This document shows positions 30,848-42,085 of a DNA stretch of 64,000 nt, piece by piece. Position 1 is the stretch's first letter; each line of letters starts with the position of its first letter. The stretch is from Raffaelea ambrosiae (taxonomy: Eukaryota > Ascomycota > Sordariomycetes > Ophiostomatales > Ophiostomataceae). The notes under the pieces were generated by a model. The model saw only the letters and a program-made list of their open reading frames with translations. It searched no databases and was not told the origin of the DNA. The DNA lies in contig PCDI01000001.1 in NCBI GenBank assembly GCA_002778195.1, forward strand, positions 2,930,857-2,994,856. The letters run 5' to 3'. A program made the translations under genes and the position numbers.

Positions 30848-32608
30848 TTACGAAGTGGTCTCCGCGCTGGTCCGCAGCTTCTTCGCCGCCAGGATCTCCT
30901 CGGCCATGGCACGTCCAGCGGCCCGGCCCGAGAAGATGCAGCCGCCCAGGAACGTCCCCTCCAGAGCGGCATACCCGTGCACGCCGCCGCCGCCAAAACC
31001 GGCCGCCTCGCCAGCAGCGTACAGGCCCGGGAACGAGGTCCCGTCAGCCTTTTGCACGCGCGAATCCAGGTCGGTCTCAAGGCCGCCGAGCGTCTTGCGC
31101 GTCAGCAGGTTCATCTTGACGGCGATCAGCGGGCCGTACTTGGGGTCCTGCAGACGGTGCGGCGTGGAGACGCGGATCAGGCGCTCGGGCCGGTACAGGC
31201 GGGCATTGTGGATCAGCATGGCCTGCGCGTCCTTGCTGAAGGCGTTGTCCATCTGGAGATCGCGCGACTCGACCACGTCCAGGATGGCCTCGTAGTCGAG
31301 CTGCGGGCCGCTGCCCTCCACCTCCGGGTCGTGCTGGGCCGCCAGCTCGTTCATGCCCTGGACGAGATCCTTGAGGTTGTCGCGCACGACAAAGTCCGCG
31401 CCGTGCTCGACAAACTTCTGGACGGGGAGGGTGCCCTTGCTGCTGAAGACGCGGTTGCGCAGCACCTGCCAGTAGCTCTTGTTGGCCAGGTCCGGGTTCT
31501 GCTCGGAGCCCGACAGCGCAAACTCGTGGGCCACAATGTTCTGGGTCGTGATGAACCAGCTGTAGTCGTAGCCGGTGCCGCAGATGTGCTTGAGCGTGGC
31601 CAGGGTGTCGCTGCCCGGGTACAAAAAGGGCGGCAGACGCTTGCCGGTGGCGTCGAGCCACAGCGACGACGGGGCGGGCAGCACGCGGATGCCGTGGTTG
31701 GGCCAGATGCCGTCCCAGTTGCGCAGGCCCTCGGTGTAGTGCCACATGCGGTCGCGGTTGACAATGTGCGCGCCGGCCGCTTCGGCGATGCCCATCATGC
31801 GCCCGTCCACGTGCGCCGGCACGCCGACGACAAAGTGCTTGGGCACCTTGGGCCCGAGGCGGTCGACCGGCCACGCCTTCTTGACGGCCTCGACGTTGCC
31901 GCCGATGCCGCCCGACGCCACCAGCACGTTGGCCCCGCGGATCGCGAAGCTGCCGACGGCCTCGCGCGACGTGACCTGGCCGCGCGGCACCGCGTCGTCG
32001 GGCTTGAGCACGCGGCCAGCCACGCCCACGGCGCGGCCGCTGTCGTCCAGGATCAGCTCGTCCACCATGTGGCGGAACTTGAAGGTGACGAGCCCCTTGG
32101 TCCGGGCCCCCGCCGCCTGGACGGGCTCGGCAAAGATGCGCACCACCTCCGGGCCGACGCCCCAGGTCAGGTGGAAGCGCGGCACCGTGTTGCCGTGGCC
32201 CGAGTCGGTGCCGTCGCCGCGCTCGGCCCAGCCCACATTGAGAAACGACAGGCCCAGCCCCTTGACGTAGCTCTCCATCTCGTCCGTGGCGAAGTCCACA
32301 AACGCCTCCGCCCACTTGCGCGGCCACCGGTCCTGCGTCTCCAGCCGGTCAAACTTGGCCGTGCCCAGCCAGTCGCGCAGCGCCAGCGCCCGCGAGTCCT
32401 TGATGCCCGTCCGCCGCTGGTCGGCCGAGTTGACGCAGAAGAGCCCGCCCAGCGAGAAGAACGCCTGTCCGCCGAGGTTGGCCTCGGTCTCCTGGTCGAC
32501 GATCACGACGGGCACGCCCCTTTGCGTCAGCTCGTACGCGGCGACCAGCCCGGAGAGGCCGGCGCCAACAATGATGGCCGCCTCGGGATCGGTGGTGTCG
32601 GTGGCCAT
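30848..32608 (-). CDS. FAD-binding dehydrogenase (fumarate reductase / ketosteroid dehydrogenase-like superfamily)
   Basis: Flavin oxidoreductase of the succinate dehydrogenase/fumarate reductase flavoprotein superfamily; substrate unknown. Single exon, 586 aa, starting MATDTTDPEAA directly after a poly-T tract on the plus strand. The FAD-binding fold is at the N-terminus (IIVGAGLSGLVAAYEL, GxGxxG at 15-20), followed by GGQAFFSLGGLF. ASGGIGGN lies in the middle and the FAD-contacting end reads FPGLYAAGEAAGFGGGGVHGYAALEGTFLGGCIFSGRAAGR. No signal peptide or membrane segment, so cytosolic or peroxisomal. Many bacterial and fungal homologues carry the generic name FAD-binding dehydrogenase. The gene converges with peptidyl-tRNA hydrolase. 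Confidence 0.92.
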   Translation of the reverse strand: MATDTTDPEAAIIVGAGLSGLVAAYELTQRGVPVVIVDQETEANLGGQAFFSLGGLFCVNSADQRRTGIKDSRALALRDWLGTAKFDRLETQDRWPRKWAEAFVDFATDEMESYVKGLGLSFLNVGWAERGDGTDSGHGNTVPRFHLTWGVGPEVVRIFAEPVQAAGARTKGLVTFKFRHMVDELILDDSGRAVGVAGRVLKPDDAVPRGQVTSREAVGSFAIRGANVLVASGGIGGNVEAVKKAWPVDRLGPKVPKHFVVGVPAHVDGRMMGIAEAAGAHIVNRDRMWHYTEGLRNWDGIWPNHGIRVLPAPSSLWLDATGKRLPPFLYPGSDTLATLKHICGTGYDYSWFITTQNIVAHEFALSGSEQNPDLANKSYWQVLRNRVFSSKGTLPVQKFVEHGADFVVRDNLKDLVQGMNELAAQHDPEVEGSGPQLDYEAILDVVESRDLQMDNAFSKDAQAMLIHNARLYRPERLIRVSTPHRLQDPKYGPLIAVKMNLLTRKTLGGLETDLDSRVQKADGTSFPGLYAAGEAAGFGGGGVHGYAALEGTFLGGCIFSGRAAGRAMAEEILAAKKLRTSAETTS

Positions 32609-33788
32609 GCTTTTTTTTTTTTTCGTCGATGTGCCAAAAATGTTTGCGCAAAATGGATGCCAAGCAAGTCGCTGTGAGGCGGAATGTCCGAGATAGTCAC
32701 TGGTTGCCCGGTGGTGTTGTTGGTAGTGCAGACAGGCCGAGAGCAAGGGCGCTGGGGAGTGAAACGAGACAAACGAGACAAACGAGACAAACGAACAAGC
32801 AAAGCAAACGATGTTTCTGACTTGTTCCTGGCTCTTTTTTTCCGTGATGATGAACAGTCGGTCAAGGAAGGAGCACAAGCATAGTTAATAAACATGCAAG
32901 GAAGGAGCTCCTGCCGCACCTTCCACCAGCGCATCCGAGCTCTGTGCCAGACGGCTTTGGGCGTCATCGCCCGCCATTCGGAGCCTGTCCCTTGGCTTGG
33001 CGCCTTCCTCTTTGCGGGGAAGCATTAGAGTTGTAGAAGCCTCGCAGCGCTACGGCGAACGAGGAACCCCCCCCCTCACTGGTGTAAGAGTGCTGGACTA
33101 ACTACCGCCCCGCGCGCCCCTCTAACGGCGACATGTGAAGTGGCCAGGCGCCTTTACGCCGTGAACAGGCCATTCGGGCCCGCTCAAGGAGCCAGTCGAT
33201 GGCACCCTCTCTAGGCTTGCCCACACCTGGGCCAACCCCGCTCGGCCCCAATCCGAGGCTCAGCAAGTTTTGGCCCCATTTCTAGAACGGCGATGGTTCC
33301 TTCCGCTTTGGGGAGCAGACCTCAGGAGATTTCGACAAAGAGAGCACGCATTTCGTGAACATCGGCAAAACTCGGTCTCCAGCTAGCACTGAAGGGCGGT
33401 GATTTGCTGAAAGGATTGCTCGAAAGCCAGTGCAACATGAATATACTCGCTATGCAACATCTATCTCACAAGGGGGAGGCCGTCCTTGCCAAAAGCATGC
33501 TGCCCCCCCCCCAAAAAAACATATCATCTATTTGTCTCGCTCATTTTCCTGGGTGGGCTGCGACACGGCGTTGCGTCGTGATTCGCTTGTTGCCCGACGT
33601 AGTCCTCTATAATGGATGCTTCCCCAGTATGCAATAAGAAGTCCTGTTCTCTTGCCAGTCGTCAACGTTCATGAGATTGTGTACCCGGAGAGGGGGCACC
33701 ATATCAGCTTTGATCCTCCAGGCTCGTATCTGGGTAGCTTTGCTGTCTCCTTCAATCCGCCGTCTTCGTGGTGGCCACCACGTCCCGT
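32609..33788. other. Gene-free interval
   Basis: 1.2 kb upstream of the FAD dehydrogenase and downstream of an unrecognised minus-strand gene. ACAAACGAG repeats occur near 32767-32795. No supported coding region. Confidence 0.6.
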
Positions 33789-35241
33789 TTAGGCATCCCG
33801 AGAACGCTTTCCCAAGAGAACCGAAGCCCCCGACAGTCCTTCTCCATTCTCGTGTGGCCCTCCTTCGGGGGTTGTCCCTGCGGTCGTCTTATTCGCTTGC
33901 AGAAGCCCGGATATGGCGCTCGCATTGGGTGTGACCGTGGCCGTCGACGCCTCGGACAGGCCTGCTGCTGCTGCTGGTACCATTGGAGACGACAATCTCG
34001 TGACCATGTTGCCGAGTCTCTCGATGCTATTGAGCTCGTATTGTGGCAGCAGGTAATTTTGTGGTGGATGCGGCTGCGGCAGCGGTGGTGGCGCCACTGC
34101 TGTGTAAATATTCTCTCTGATTGGGCCGTCTGCCCCTGCCGCATGCCCATCCCTTGTAAAGACGTTGTTGGGTGACTGAAGCGGCTGCGCAGGCATCTTC
34201 TTGGGGTTTGTCGTTGATGTTTCAGGTACGGGTGTCGTCACTGCCTCGGATAGCCGGGGCTGACTGCTCGTAACAGCCTGCTTGAACTGGGCCGATGTGA
34301 TCTCGATAATCGAGGAGCCGGAAGAGGGTGGTGGGCGGTAGGCAGTCGCGCCTTCGGGTGGTACGGCCAAAGTGGCATCCAACAAGGCTGTCCGGTTCTC
34401 TGGCATAGGGCTGAAAGATCGTGGAGAGTCTGTGTCCGGTAGGTTAGCTAAAGAACAGGGTCTGAACACGGATGGGCCAAAAGTGTGTCTGCTCGCTTCG
34501 AAAAAAAAAGAAAGAGAAAGAAAGAGAAAGAAAGAAAGAAAGAAAAAAGAAAGAAAAGTCCCTACCTGGAAGTTGCATGATCCATTTCTCGACCCGGCCG
34601 TGCTTGTCCCGCCACAGCAGCCGGCTCTCCTCTATCCGCGCCATCTCGATCTGTGCATCCTCCAGGTCTTCCGGTGTCAGGTTGGGGTTGGCAGCCAGTA
34701 GTGTGGCCTTCGCGGCCTCGGCAGCCGCCCGTGCTCGAGCTGCCTCTTCTTTGGCGGCTGCTTCGGGCTCCAGTCGCCGCCGTTTCCGCCGCGCCTGCGT
34801 CAGTGGCCGGCACTTGTCCTGGAAATACTGGAGCTTCGCCTCCCAGTACTTTGGGTCCTTGAGATTGAACTGCCGTGGCGAGCGGGCGGTCGAGTCTCGT
34901 GCTGGGTAGTAGTGGATGGCCGTAGCGTTTGGGGTCTCTTTGCTCGGGTCGTCCTCACTGCGCAGTCGCACTTCGCCTGGCCCGGCAATGCAGAGTTCGT
35001 CTGCGTCGACCACTTCCCGGCCCTCCTGGCCCAGGCTCACCAAAGTCTCCATGACGTTGTAGACCCATGACCGAAGACGTGTAATCCGGACGTCGACAGG
35101 CTCCTCCTTGGCCGCTGCGTCACTGTTGTCTGACGAGATCGACACGGGAGACATGGGCTGGATCAGCGATGGTTGGAGCTGCTTCATATTTGCCTCTGTT
35201 AGAGGCAGGTGCCCGGGTCTGGCCACCGCTGTCGAGTCCAT
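33789..35241 (-). CDS. Unrecognised protein, probably nuclear
   Basis: I do not recognise this family. Two exons, 35241-34566 and 34447-33789, give 444 aa. The 118-bp intron has a GTAGGG donor and TTTAG acceptor and is a pyrimidine repeat in the sense strand. The first half contains a folded-looking segment (VRITRLRSWVYNVMETLVSLGQEGREVVDADELCIAG, about 50-88). A basic cluster RRKRRR (about residue 155) could be a nuclear localisation signal. It is followed by an Ala/Glu-rich helix likely to form a coiled coil (160-215). The second half is Pro/Ser/Thr-rich and looks disordered, ending GKRSRDA. Codon use is less GC-biased than in neighbouring enzymes. The gene is divergent from the next one, 497 bp away. 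Confidence 0.7.
34497..34557 (-). repeat. GAAAG repeat inside an intron
   Basis: AAAGAAAGAGAAAG-type run on the plus strand filling the intron of the minus-strand gene at 33789-35241; pyrimidine in the sense strand, opposite to the other intron repeats in this window. Confidence 0.85.
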
Positions 35242-35738
35242 CCTTGGTTCGCTAAGCGCCTTCGTCGCTGCAGATCTGCTCTGCGAGTTTCTCCGGGTTT
35301 GCTTCGGGGCCGGAAAAAAAAAGAAAGAAAAGAAAAGGTGCTGCGGGACTTCAGATTGTAAAACAACAAGACATGACGGCGAGGTCCAGCAATCGGAACA
35401 AGATAATACAAAAAGGCAAAAATAGACAAGAATTTCGGGATTCTAGGTGCTCTGGCAGAGAAAGAGGTAAGGGTTCAAAATCCGTGCGGAAGGTTCCTTG
35501 CAGGGCTATCACACGGAAATCACTATGTCATTGGATAACGCAGCTCCTCGACAAGGGCGGGGACTAGTGGGAGAAAAAGTGGATACCAAGCAAATCGATA
35601 GTCACATGCAGAATCACGTGCTTGCAGATTCAGGTTGGCTTGCTGTATCAGGCCTGCTCCTACCCAGAAAGAAAGAATATCGCGTTATGATGGTCTGTTC
35701 TGCGATAACTGGAATTTTATGTCATCTATTGCTTTAAT
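35242..35738. other. Bidirectional promoter region of two unrecognised genes
   Basis: 497 bp between divergent start codons. An A-rich purine run lies at 35308-35337. No further motif assigned. Confidence 0.6.
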
Positions 35739-36826
35739 ATGGGCTCGTTTTGGTCACAGACCTCCTCGTCTGGCGGATATGATGCGAACATTGCAGGCAC
35801 AAACCCGTGGCGTCCCTTGCCGGACAGCCCGGCGGTGTTGGCCACCATTAAAGAAAGTGAGCAGAGGCTGTGCCGGAGAAAGAACAGAAAAGTGGAATGA
35901 AAGACTTAGTGGGTGTTCTTTAAGGTGACGCTTTGATTTTTGTCTTCTTGTGGAGCTGCAACAATCATGAGTGCTAACGTCAAGCGCAACCAGCCATGTA
36001 TCTCAATGAAATGGTGAGCTATTACATGGTGCCTACGTCCTTGCCAGGCGACAACTACGCCTTGGTGTCCGACTACCTACGGAATATGGAGACACGCAGC
36101 GATCTTTCGCTTTTGGCCCTACGTGAGGTGGATTTCAGGCAGACCCTGATAGCCGTTTCCAACCGTGAGACACATGGGCCCAGGGCCATCCCCGAGGAGC
36201 CCTTTGATCTTCACGAGCGGTGCAAGGCCTTGAGGCAGCATTGGGATGATTTCCGCCGGGACAACCAGCTGCCGCCAGAATGGGACCTTGCCTTTGACAC
36301 GACGTACATACCGCCTCTGATTGCGTTGGGCGAGGGGGAAGAGCCTCCCATGATTGTCATGACTGAGAAGGAGCAGGCCTTCGCGGACGCCAAGTTCAAC
36401 GGCTATCTGGAGATGCGGGAGCGCAAGTTGCGCTACTTCTCCAAGCATTCGCCGAAGCCCATAAGCTTCAAACCTGCGCCAGGACTGGACAAGCAGGCAG
36501 CATTTGGTTCTGTCTGCCCCAGCGGGCAGTTCAGGGCCGGTGTCCAGCTTAGCGGCATGCAGTTGATGGACAAAAGCCAGATTTGGCCCATCTGGACAAG
36601 TGCATCGTGGGATATGCCCCCCTTTGAGTGGCTCTTTAGCGACTTCAAGTCTGACAAAGCCAGGAAAGGGGAAAACGGCGACTCCGCGTCTGAGGAAGCC
36701 AGGAAACTAAAGGACAACGACATCACGAATGGTTTCTTAGACGAGTTCAAAGCGCGAAGAGCAAAGCAGGCAGAATATCAGGACAGGCGGGAAGAAGTGT
36801 ACCGTGCGAACCAGAAGGAGCTCTAA
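35739..36826 (+). CDS. Unrecognised protein
   Basis: No family recognised. I join a short first exon, 35739-35856 (MGSFWSQTSSSGGYDANIAG...), to 35994-36826, giving 316 aa. The donor is GTGAGC; the 137-bp intron has a TGCTAACG branch point 17 bp before a CCAG acceptor, and phase is kept. An alternative acceptor at 36049-36050 (TTGCCAG) would delete 19 residues from MYLNEM onward, also in frame. The body is hydrophilic and acidic/basic mixed, with likely helices in PFDLHERCKALRQHWDDFRRDNQLPPEWD and FKARRAKQAEYQDRREEVY, and a Trp-rich block near residue 230 (IWPIWTSASWDMPPFEWLF). No signal peptide or membrane segment. A gene without the first exon, starting at 35996, is possible. Confidence 0.62.
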
Positions 36827-37315
36827 ATGGAGGAAGGACAAAGAGTCAGCAAAGCTGTCCGGTCCATCCACAGACGGGAAGAGAATCAACCACTCCAACG
36901 CGAGATGGAGAATGACAGCCAAGATGATCGTGTCACAAACCACTACCAGGCAAATGAGACAGTCTTTGTTTTTGATCCAGTCTATTCCCGCGGGTTTCCT
37001 TGGCTTTCTTTCCCTCAAGGCCCAGCTCTGGACTCTGGACTGGCCGTGAAAAGGACATACAAAATACCGTGGTTACACTTCGAATGGCAACTTCCGAAGA
37101 CGGCAGGCAAACACAAGCACCTTGCAGCGGAGAAAATTAATTAATCCCCGGCTCAATGCCCTGCCGGTTCTTTCTGGGAGAGGATTGCAAATCTTTGTGG
37201 GGATGCGAGTCCTTGGAGGGATGCAAAGCTGAATTTGCCGGGGGAACTCTTGTCTCCATTAGCCGGTTTGGGCGTAGGTGTTTGTTTTGTTTCTGCGATC
37301 CTGTCTCTCCCCGGA

Positions 37316-37322
37316 AGATAAG
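37316..37322 (+). promoter_or_regulatory. Candidate GATA-factor site (AGATAAG)
   Basis: Exact AGATAAG, extended consensus of fungal nitrogen GATA activators (AreA/NIT2). Farthest of five such sites upstream of the ammonium permease. Confidence 0.35.
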
Positions 37323-39532
37323 AACAGGTGCTTTACAAAGCATATCTGAGTCATTACAAGTTTAGACACAACAATCGACAATCAGAAAAGGATCCTTCCC
37401 CCCCAAAGTACGCGCACGGAGCACACGTGCCCAATCTAGTTGGATACGGACGAGGTAATATTGTGAGGCTCGAGCTTTGTGGGCTTGCATGACGAGAAAA
37501 ATTGATTCGTGGCAGCTGAACAGACGTACACAGTCGTATTTGGTCGGCAAACCCGGATGGTCCAGAAACAATAGATGTCAGAAGGGTCACAAGATCCCTC
37601 TGCCTGGTGTAGGGAGAAGAAATCCCGCCGAGATATTCTGAAGAGCTCCTTTTTTTTTCCTGTGAGAGATGATGTGGAATAGTTTTGCTGGCTTGCGCTC
37701 TGCATGAAGTGAAATGGGGGTGTGTTGTTGCCCAAAAGGCCAACCAGGCAGGCTCTGTATCCAGTCACGTTTAAGCTGAGTCTTGCTGAGGCGTTCCTTG
37801 GTTCTGTCTTGGCACAAAAATGCATCTTACCGCATGCATCTGGAAGTCTGTCTCTCCCACACACCCCCCATGGAAATAAGCGAACGACGTACGGGAGGAA
37901 TACGGGGGAAGCACGGGGGGTGGCTGCCAAGATTAAGGATAACCAGGAAAGGGAGAGAGAGGCCTAAGCTGTGGTGGGAAGATACACGCAGTGATTGCTC
38001 CAGCGACACCGGACACGGCGAAGGGCGAAGAGCAAAGGCGCGAGAGATGCGATAGCCCGATTCAGATCGCTCGGGGTCTTCAAAAACGCCCTCCCCCCCA
38101 AGCCTCGAGGATGATGGTGGTGGTCCCGGCGCCCTACCTTTGGAGCGATTGAGACCAAAAAGAACAAAAGAGGTGCCTTAAAACGAGGCACGCGGAGTGC
38201 AGAGATTTCCCACAAAATGAACACACGCAGATGCCTTCACCTGATTAGGGAGGTGGGCTCTTTAACTGGCCCTGGGCTGGTACGGAGTACTCGTAAGATG
38301 CTATGGCGTTGTTCAGGCTCGGCAGGGGTAAAGTCTAACAGCTGGGTAATCTACCGTAGCAGAAAGGGGGGGAGGCAAAAAATAGAAAGGAAGAGCTCAA
38401 AAGGACGGAGACTGTGCTGTATGGGGAAGAGTAGCGTCAAATGAGAACGCATGAGCAGAGCCAGAAAGAAAAGGGAACCTGGTAAAGGGGGGGAGTGGGG
38501 AGAAACGACGGAAGCCACTTACAGGGCTTTGGAAACAAGCGAATGCATCAGAACGGGTCCAGACGGCTCGACAGGGCTGTTTGGCATAAGTGTTCGAAGG
38601 CGTGTCCGAGGGAGGGTGTCAAGGAGTTCTTGTGTGATACGTACGCGCACCGGGATGGAGCCGGATGGTGTAAGTCAAGTGGAGCACAAAGTGCGACGGA
38701 GATGGCAGGAAAACGGGTGACGACAGAACGGCGATCCCTGGAGTGAGTGAGATGGGAAGCCAACAGACGCCGTGGCACCAACAGGGGAGGATGGTTGTTC
38801 TGGAAGAAACCTTGTTTCGAGGCAATTTCGTGAAGGAATGGGCGGTCGGATGGTGCCCCTTGCCCATACTGTCGTGAAGGCATCCAACTAGTCAGTACGG
38901 CTGTATCACAACCAGACGGAAAGACGGGAGGGACCGGGGTCTCTTGTTTGCTTTTCTGCATGCGTCTCTGCTTGCTGGCTCGTTTGTCTTTCCGCGATGG
39001 CCTCGTAAGGGCATGGGCATCTTCCGCGACGGGCCATAGTATCACAGGCCCTCTCCCAGCCCAAGGGTGCGCCACTCGATAGTATTGGCAAGGGCTAGAG
39101 AAATTGAGATTGCTTTTTTTTTTTCCTTCTTTTCTTTTTGCTTCTGCTCTGGTGTCATTTTTGGCCATTCTCTTTGGGCAGGCAGACAGGCAGCGTCTGC
39201 ACCTCGTGCTGGCCTCTCATTCGTTCAGCCTCTCGCGAACAGGCGTGATGGAGGGCTAGGATGACCGCATGGGACGTGCGCGTGGTGTACGTGTGGTATA
39301 CGTGTGGTATGCGTCTGCTATCAAAAGCAAAAGAGTGTGGCAGCAAAAGGGGTGCGAAGAAGCCTCGGAGGTGAGGTGCGCAAAGTTGGTAGAGGGTGCT
39401 TTGGGCGCTTGTCTGTGGGGGGACAGGTGCCGACGGCAAGGGTGGCCCCACTTTTGGCTGTTCGTGCTGCATGGAAGGTTTCTAGAAGGACTTTGTTTTT
39501 TTTTTGGCTCGAATTCGGACTAGGGGGCCGAG

Positions 39533-39539
39533 AGATAAG
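39533..39539 (+). promoter_or_regulatory. Candidate GATA-factor site (AGATAAG)
   Basis: Exact AGATAAG within GAGAGATAAGG, 58 bp from the next copy. Paired sites are typical of AreA/NIT2 targets. Confidence 0.42.
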
Positions 39540-39590
39540 GAAAGTACGGGGATGAGGCAAATAAATGACTTATTGGAATCTGGGCGGCAG

Positions 39591-39597
39591 AGATAAG
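39591..39597 (+). promoter_or_regulatory. Candidate GATA-factor site (AGATAAG)
   Basis: Exact AGATAAG, second member of the 39.5-kb pair, same orientation. Confidence 0.42.
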
Positions 39598-39811
39598 GCG
39601 GAAAACACAGACAAACCGCGAAATCACATACAAACCATAAGCACACAAAGCCAGGCGGACACACACAAACGACACAGCGATCGCTCTGGTTCGCCTTTTT
39701 TCATCTTTTGTCGCCGTCATTTTTTTTCTCGGCCAAGCCAAGCTCGCTGCAGTAGTGGTGAGACAGTAATTACACACGCCCTTGAGTCAGAGAAGGTGCT
39801 GTGGACAGCAC

Positions 39812-39842
39812 CCAATACGCACCAATACGCACCAATACGCAC
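39812..39842. repeat. CCAATACGCA decamer repeat
   Basis: Three perfect tandem copies, each containing a CCAAT pentamer; intergenic, upstream of the ammonium permease. Confidence 0.9.
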
Positions 39843-40197
39843 TCGAGACCGCTGTCCCTACCTGTGCCTGCCCCTATATATATTTTGGTATTTTAGGAGT
39901 GTTCTCCCCCCCCCTTCTTCAGTTCCTTCCCCAGACTCGAGGACTTTGTGCTTCTGGGGTGCGTCAATACCTGGAGAGGGGACAAGTAAACGACCTTGTG
40001 CTGCAAAAAGCTTGTTTCTGGTGTTTGTGCATGATAACACTGGTCTTGTCGTGGTTCTTCTGGCCCCCAGACCACCGCTAGCCCTCGCTGTGTTGCCCTG
40101 GACGGGCTTCGGCCGATGCTGCAGCCCTCCGGGCTGGGTAGGTGGGAGTGTGTCCCGCCAGATTTGGCGCCAAGAACTTTAGATCCACCTTGCCGAG

Positions 40198-40204
40198 AGA
40201 TAAG
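40198..40204 (+). promoter_or_regulatory. Candidate GATA-factor site (AGATAAG)
   Basis: Exact AGATAAG within GAGAGATAAGAG, sharing its flanks with the site at 39533. Confidence 0.4.
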
Positions 40205-42078
40205 AGAAATGAGAGCCAATGACAGCAGGCAATTTACAACAGCTTTTCGCTAAAACTCCAAAAAAGGGAAGTCGCGAGTGTGTGCGTCCGCGCACAGTAG
40301 TACCAGCCTACCAGACAGGCAAGAGGTCCCCCCAATACAAGGCAAAAAACTGCCCCCCAAGAAAAAACCTGGACACCCCCCCGACGCACGTCCGCTCTAA
40401 CCAACAAATAGCTGTCCAGGGCGACGGCAACGGGACGCAGCGCGCTGACTATGGACCATGGACTTTCTGAGAAAGTGCACTACTGCCCCTGAAGGGTGCA
40501 AAGCAGCAGCTGAAAGTGGCCTAAAAGCCAAAGTCGCAGACGGTACACATACGAGTAAGTATATTCTTCTTTTTTGCCTTCTCACAGCGGGTCGTGCGAT
40601 AAGGCAGCCGGCCAGCAATGGGTTCGCGTAATTCAAGTCTACAAGTACGAGGAAGCCGCTCCGCGCTTTGGACCATGTGCACACTTGGTGTCTTTTTTTG
40701 GCGTCCTTGGGCGTGCCAGTTATCCGTCTGGCGGCGCGTTTGGAGCGTTCTTCCATCTTGGTTGTTTCCCCACAGCACTTGCAGAACAGGCCATCCGGCG
40801 CAGCGAGATCGGCTCTCGTCATTATTTTTATTTTTAAATTTTTTTAGACTTTGGCTATTATCCAGCGAGATGGAATCTTGCTGCGTAGTATGTCGACTTT
40901 GGCTGCTCCATACAATAGACAGTCGTATCTGGCGCCGTTGCTCTTCCCTTTCTGCTGCAGATTTGCGCAGATGCTTCCTGTCCGATTGTCGCAGCTCAGC
41001 GGCCATGGTCCGCGCAGCTGGCCTCCTTTGGGTGGAGACAGCCCCAGGCTGCAGCAGGCCGCCCAAGGCAAAAAATGACCAGAGGCAAAAATCTACTCTG
41101 TACTATTAGTTACTACGAGTACGCATAGTAAATGAACAAGGCCCAAAAAGACCCCCACGACAGCCACGACTACCACGGCCACCACCACGGCTGGTTTCAC
41201 AAGCCCTGGCCAGCTTGTCTGTCAGCCAGCCCGGTCGCCCCTGCTGAAACCCAACCTGCTGTCCCTGATTTGCTTGTCCATACACAGCACTGCGATGGAG
41301 CTATCTCTTTCAATAATAAGTCAGATGCAAATGTAAGACGTGGTGCTGCCGTGGCGAGGCAAGCGTCCCCATTGGCCGGCGGGCTGCTGCGTGGCCTGTT
41401 CGGGCTGGGAGCAGGCAACGGCCCAGCCAACCACAGCGCGCGCTGGCGCACCTTCCCGCAATTGCATTGCAAAATAGCATCCTCTAAAAGAAACACAGCA
41501 CAAAGGGGCGCACAGGGGAGGGAAGGAGCGAAGGATGCAACGGGTGTCGGACCTAAAAAAAAACAAAAAGAAACCACCGCCCTCGCGTACACGTACGAGT
41601 GCCTAGTGGGAACAGTCTTTTTTTGCACACGTTTAACAGGAGCCGGGACCAGAACAGAAGGAGCGATGCAGGACGCCAATGGGCCGCCGCCGTGGCGGCC
41701 GTTTTGCGCGGTCCATTCGTAATTGTGTTGACAGCAGCGAAACTGTGTAGTGGCCTGCCATAGTGCTGTGGTACATGAGACCAAGAACGGCAAACCACCG
41801 TCCAGAAAGCGACGGGACCACCAACAACAGCGAGGCCACAAGGCCCAACGACAAACGACCCGAGGTCCCCGTCGCGGGGACATAGGGCGCGGTCGCAAAG
41901 TCGCCAGCCGGCGGCTCCTATCAGCGAAGCAGAGAAACGTCCACCAAGACAAATGACCACAGAAATGGGACAAAGAACGCCTCGACTGCTGTGCGCTGCT
42001 ATACCGGCCCTGTATGTACGAGTACGACACGGGCGCGACCCCCCGTGAATCCACGCTGTCCCATTCGCCTGCGGAATC

Positions 42079-42085
42079 CTTATCT
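42079..42085 (-). promoter_or_regulatory. Candidate GATA-factor site (AGATAAG)
   Basis: CTTATCT on the plus strand, about 590 bp before the permease ATG and so the best placed of the five for a proximal promoter. Confidence 0.5.

Noticed and set aside
2020..32608. Secondary-metabolite or catabolic gene cluster formed by the several oxidoreductases
   Set aside because: No polyketide synthase, NRPS, terpene cyclase, transcription factor or dedicated exporter lies among them; housekeeping genes are interspersed.
30749..32677. 642-codon open frame on the plus strand
   Set aside because: Antisense shadow of the FAD dehydrogenase; no recognisable domain, and the minus-strand frame has clear FAD motifs.
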